From: Vitis vinifera | Taxonomy: Eukaryota; Streptophyta; Magnoliopsida; Vitales; Vitaceae | Reading direction: 5' to 3' | Length of the DNA: 64,000 nt | NCBI RefSeq assembly: GCF_030704535.1 | Contig: NC_012119.1 | Span: forward strand, 672,001 to 736,000 | Shown: piece after piece, positions 63,769 through 64,000 of the stretch | Position numbering within the stretch: the stretch's first letter is position 1 | How the letters are laid out: the number at the start of each line of letters is the position of its first letter | Translations under genes and position numbers: made by a program | The notes under the pieces: model-generated | What the model was told of the DNA's origin: nothing | Seen by the model: the letters and a program-made list of their open reading frames with translations, nothing else | Database searches by the model: none

Positions 63769-63831
63769 CATTTTATGAGCTTTACAGACCCGTCGCCGTC
63801 CCCGAAGAAAGGGAAAAATAGGAGCTGTAAG
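63769..63831 (+). repeat. Short dispersed repeat, copy 2 (other copy 22237-22310)
   Basis: CATTTTATGAGCTTTACAG and the following GTCCCCGAA, GGGAAAAAT and GAGCTGTAAG match copy 1 with scattered substitutions and a few single-base gaps. The rest of the window to 64000 shows nothing further. Confidence 0.7.
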
Positions 63832-64000
63832 CACTTTACCGCTAGGTGAAGGAGTTAGAGAGCGGGTAGTTTTCATCGCTTGAAGGCCGATCTGTCTATA
63901 TCAAATAGAAAGTTTGATCCTTTTTGTCTTGTTGTTTTTCCTTCTTCTCGGCTGGAATAAAAAATGCTCTCTTTGAAAGATAACTCGAAGAGGTCGTCCT

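Overview
The window looks like part of a flowering-plant mitochondrial chromosome. It is mostly gene-poor spacer and holds two recognisable native genes, cox2 (three exons, two group II introns) and atp9. Both show the genomic signature of C-to-U RNA editing. The spacer also carries pieces of plastid DNA and of nuclear transposable elements, as expected for a large, recombining plant mitochondrial genome. An intact plastid-type infA of 77 codons (lost from many rosid plastids, N-terminally extended in grasses) together with both cox2 introns suggests a non-grass monocot or a magnoliid-like lineage. The sequence alone does not settle this.

Layout. 1-3160 is a plastid-derived block in plastid order: rpl14 tail, rps8 (broken), infA, rpl36, rps11, rpoA (broken) and the 3' end of petD on the other strand. 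3161-8990 is spacer with one perfect 21-bp inverted repeat. 9000-11100 is an internal piece of a nuclear LINE. 11101-21970 is decayed spacer. 21974-22236 is a piece of plastid ndhD. 22649-27042 is cox2 on the minus strand. 28740-30890 is a patch of nuclear-type sequence: LINE ORF1-like, LINE C-terminal and hAT transposase pieces. 31000-40070 is spacer with a small Ty3/gypsy fossil and an array of palindromic repeats. 40435-42320 carries atp9 followed by a 390-codon membrane-type ORF of unknown function. 43614-44112 is a second unknown membrane-type frame, next to a Ty1/copia fossil at about 44115-45060. 45061-64000 is spacer with an atp9 fragment, a second nuclear patch near 54 kb and several short repeat pairs.

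The most striking structure is a family of short hairpin-forming repeats built from two alternating motifs, CTGATC-loop-GATCAG and CTACGA...TCGTAG. It occurs as arrays inside cox2 intron 2, upstream of cox2, at 36.2-36.3 kb and just upstream of atp9, with single modules elsewhere. Two 123-bp copies 13 kb apart differ only in one 3-nt hairpin loop, and stem variants show paired changes.

Functionally, the window supplies two respiratory-chain subunits (COX2 of complex IV and subunit c of ATP synthase). The plastid genes are very probably passengers. I found no tRNA or rRNA gene.
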